The notes under the pieces were generated by a model, which did no database searches, was not told the DNA's origin, and worked only from the letters and a program-made list of their open reading frames with translations. Positions 61,064 to 64,000 of a DNA stretch of 64,000 nt are shown one piece after another (position 1 is the stretch's first letter; every line of letters begins with the position of its first letter). Origin of the DNA: Thunnus maccoyii. Taxonomy: Eukaryota; Chordata; Actinopteri; Scombriformes; Scombridae. The stretch lies in NCBI RefSeq assembly GCF_910596095.1, contig NC_056546.1, positions 16,330,425 through 16,394,424 on the forward strand, written 5' to 3'. A program made the position numbers and the translations under genes.

Positions 61064-62262
61064 GTAAGCAAAAGACCTTTCATTTTTCACATCGACTCTC
61101 ACGGGATTCCTGTTTACTGCCTTTTACCCACAGCCTAATAAAAAAAAACACAACGGATTGCTGCAGACAGGACAATAAATTCAGTATGCATCGTATCTTA
61201 TCTTACACCAATATTTTACAGGGGCTTTATATTTCCCTTTTTTCTGTAGAGATTTGTTCTTCTGTTTTGCAACAAATATCTGCATCAGTGATCCCTAACA
61301 GTTTGTTATGCAAACAAAACACAGTTAAAGACCCAAGTGGGAGGGAAATAAGAGAGAAAAAAGCTTATCAGGTGATATTTGATTTATGTTAACCCACTTC
61401 TAATGCAACTAAGTGGGTCAGAAAGTTAAGATATTTGTCTGTAGCCTGTCTAATGTAGCCTAAAAAAAATCACAAGCTTGTCCTCAAACAACCCACTGGC
61501 TGTTTAAGAGTCACAATCAGGACAGTGTGTTGTTTTTTCTGTTCCTGAATAGACTTATCCTGTAAAAAGATTTTTAAAAAAAGAAAAAAAGAAATGGATA
61601 ACAAAAGTACATTCACACATCATCTGAATCTATCACAGTGTCTACAGAGAAGTTATGAAACATATATAAATAAATGGTTAATGTTTAATGAAGGAAGCAG
61701 GAGATTTGCACCTCTGGGTGCAGAATAAAGTGAATTTGAAAGTTAGTTTTTGATCTTGGGAATAGTAGTTTGACAAAATAATCTGAGCAGCTGGTCTTCA
61801 TCTGTACAAATTCCATCCATGAGCTGCAGTTGAAGGCTCAGAAGAAAGCTAGTAAGCAGACCTTGAGTTTAAGATTATTCTGTCAAACTGAAAGAAAAGG
61901 AAACACTGCTGACCCATATTTAATTGTAACCTCGGGTCACTCAACTAATACCCGTTTGTTAGTGTCCCACTTGAAAGCATATGTGAGTAAAGCGAGATAA
62001 AGTTACCATCTGCAGTTTAATGAGCTTTAAAGTGCAGTTCGTCACTCACTTCCTAAAGCAGGATTAAAGAATCAGAGCAGAAGATTTGCATCTGACTGGC
62101 AGCGTTTCACTTGTGCCAGCAGCTGTCTGTAGGTGTTGTGACGCAGTCTGTGCTCATGTACTTTATGCGTCACCTTCCATTTTGTGTTTTTTTTTGTCAT
62201 CTGTTGCTTTGTAAACACATCATAATAAGTTGAAACTGTTGACTGATTCTCCACACAGCAGA
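61064..62262 (+). other. avpi1: avpi1 intron 1, no other gene seen
   Basis: Sequence between the avpi1 non-coding exon donor (61063) and the coding exon acceptor (likely CCACACAG ending near 62258). Nothing else is recognised. Confidence 0.5.
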
Positions 62263-62298
62263 GTCCAGTGTATGCCACCTTTCCCTGTGTTTCTTCGG

Positions 62299-63008
62299 AT
62301 GGATACCGGACCCGCATCCCCTCCGTCCTCAACGGTGGCGGGCCCTTCCCCGCTGTGGCGGCTGGCTGAGAGGCGGAGCAGGAAGGCTGGCTCAGGGAAC
62401 ATTTTCAGCAATGTGAATCTGTGGCAGCTCCAGAGGCTGTTCAGAGCGGCTGGGGACCAGGATGCGGAGCAGAGGGCCCAGCTGGTTTGGGGCCACAGAG
62501 ACGAGGCTGAACTGGCCCAGGCTTTAATAGGACTGAGGGCCCGGAGTCACCGCAGAGGGCTGAGGACTAATGGGAGAGACGTGCTTGGCTCACACTGGCT
62601 GCGAGCCTTCAATCACCTCAGGTAGAAACACAGCTAACCTGATGTTTCATATGCATCGATTCATTTATAGATGCACCAAACTGTGTAAACAAAGTTAGTT
62701 TCTCGTCACTTTTCATATTTTCTTAAACAAAATGATGTATTTCGTTCAGGATTGGGGAGAACTTGCCAAGCAGCCAGGGGAAGGATCCTGCGGAGGAGAG
62801 TGATTCTGAGGCCGGAGCTCACGGCAGTCCAGAGCCATACCGACACACCTCGGTAGGGACAACAGGAAGAGGCACAGGGGCCACGGGGGCACTAAGTAAG
62901 AGCCAGGGCCCCACAGGGACATCCGAGAGACCAGTTAGATCTGGCTCAGGACTACGGAGAGGAGGAGAGAACGACCCAGAGAGATACCTCCACCGAATAC
63001 TCCACTGA
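62299..63008 (+). CDS. avpi1: Arginine vasopressin-induced protein 1
   Basis: The only plus-strand gene. Coding exons are 62299-62621 and 62750-63008, joined in phase 2 (NHLR then IGENL), about 193 aa. Starting at the earlier in-frame ATG 62272 would give about 202 aa; 62299 (MDTGPASPP) is preferred since the family begins MGTPAS. The conserved core is SGNIFSNVNLWQLQRLFRAA, GDQDAEQRAQLVWGH, matching human SANIFQDAELLQIQALFQRS as I recall. The C terminus ERYLHRILH matches the human SYLHQIRH ending. The middle is longer than in human (147 aa) and rich in Gly, Ser, Thr and Arg. AVPI1 is induced by vasopressin in mammalian kidney and linked to MAPK signalling; its molecular function is not established. 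Confidence 0.88.
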
Positions 63009-63535
63009 CTTGACCAAAACCTCTGAAATGTCAAACTGGCTTTTGGTCTGCACAGCCCGATTACTGTTCTGATGTGATGAGACGCTGGAACAAGGTTGAA
63101 TTAACTCCTAGGAGGAGCAACATGGTCGCTGCCTAAATGTCTGTCCTTTCATGGTGCTGCACTGTTACCTGTTGCAGACACAAAACTTTGACTGACAGTT
63201 TTATATTGTGGTTGCCTCTCAAGAAATGCCTTATGTGTTCTCCTGAGTTCATCCTACCACTCACGCTAAGCTCGCATACTGATAATTATCGCCAAAATAA
63301 TCAGGATATGGACAGTGATGTCATTTTAAGTAGTTTTGTTGTTCAGTGGTGTAAATCAAGAAGTGAACATGTGAGTAATTTGAAGTTATTTTATAAATGT
63401 TTCCATCTTTATATGACCCAGTGTTTATCAGTCTGAAAGTACTGTTGTTATTATGTATGGCTGCACTGTGAATTAACTTATCAATAGATATAGTCACCTC
63501 CTGTATCACAAATAAAGCCATATACGTAGATGTAC
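63009..63535 (+). other. avpi1: avpi1 3' untranslated region
   Basis: Follows the TGA at 63006-63008. A canonical AATAAA at 63511-63516 suggests cleavage near 63530. Confidence 0.65.
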
Positions 63536-64000
63536 TGTGTGTGTATTAGCTTGGAACGAGCCTAACTTCTGATTTTGAATTCAAACTACTTGGGTAAATT
63601 GGGAAGAGAGTAGGAAGTATCATAAGATATAGTAATACATGACCAAACATAACATGTCACTGGACACGTTGACTCAGACTTAATGACATGTCACATATCT
63701 TGTACTGTACTTGTACTTTCATGCAACCGCTGCATCAGGCACCTCAGCCAGCCACTAGTTTTCACTTGGTGAAAATAAATCATCAGGTGGTCAACACTGC
63801 CAAGATACCAAAAAAAATAACTGCAAGGCCAAACTCAAAAGCGTTTCTTACTGTCCAGGGAATGACGGACTTTTTCTGTTATTAAATTTTGAATGGTAAC
63901 AGTGTAAAATCCCACTGTGCCTGTGAAAGACTATTTGTCACCAACCTCATCAGATTACTGGAAACTTGATGACGTTTTTTGAAAATACTGTTTTGATGTG
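63536..64000. other. Right flank, nothing recognised
   Basis: AT-rich sequence with no supported exon or repeat. Confidence 0.5.

Overview
The window is animal nuclear DNA, most probably from a spiny-rayed (percomorph) teleost. It has many GT-AG introns, AT-rich intergenic DNA, numerous microsatellites and several families of short non-autonomous DNA transposons typical of fish. I see no bacterial, organellar or viral genes. Names rest on protein similarity recalled from memory. Exon borders were read by eye from splice signals and checked by reading-phase continuity.

Six protein-coding genes were found. Five lie on the minus strand and one on the plus strand. From left to right: zfand4 (3970-14515, 9 coding exons, about 735 aa, ubiquitin-like domain plus AN1 zinc finger); washc2, formerly FAM21 (18678-27798, 30 coding exons, about 1451 aa, the retromer-binding subunit of the WASH complex); slf2, formerly FAM178A (31827-46604, 21 coding exons, about 1618 aa, an SMC5/6 loading factor with an unusual repeat-rich acidic tail); pgam1 (48788-51292, 4 exons, 254 aa, glycolytic phosphoglycerate mutase); marveld1 (59496-59993, one coding exon, 165 aa, four-helix MARVEL protein); and avpi1 on the plus strand (62299-63008, two coding exons, about 193 aa). 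marveld1 and avpi1 are divergent and share about 700 bp containing a perfect palindromic CRE, a GC box and a CCAAT box.

The genes are not an operon and do not form one pathway. zfand4-washc2 corresponds to human 10q11.22, and slf2, pgam1 and marveld1-avpi1 to human 10q24, so the window joins two regions that are separate in human. About 8 kb between pgam1 and marveld1 shows no gene.

Repeats found: three copies of a roughly 0.45-0.6 kb palindromic element with TTAA-flanked ends; a hAT-like MITE with an imperfect 8-bp target duplication; an element with a perfect 9-bp duplication; a foldback element upstream of zfand4 carrying CCAAT and GC boxes; four copies of a common fish element; and many simple repeats. 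The most interesting observations are the coding minisatellite at the slf2 C terminus, a 35-nt slf2 microexon completing a PCNA-binding-like motif, GCTA-rich palindromes just inside intron 1 of three genes, and an RFX-type X-box at the washc2 promoter.
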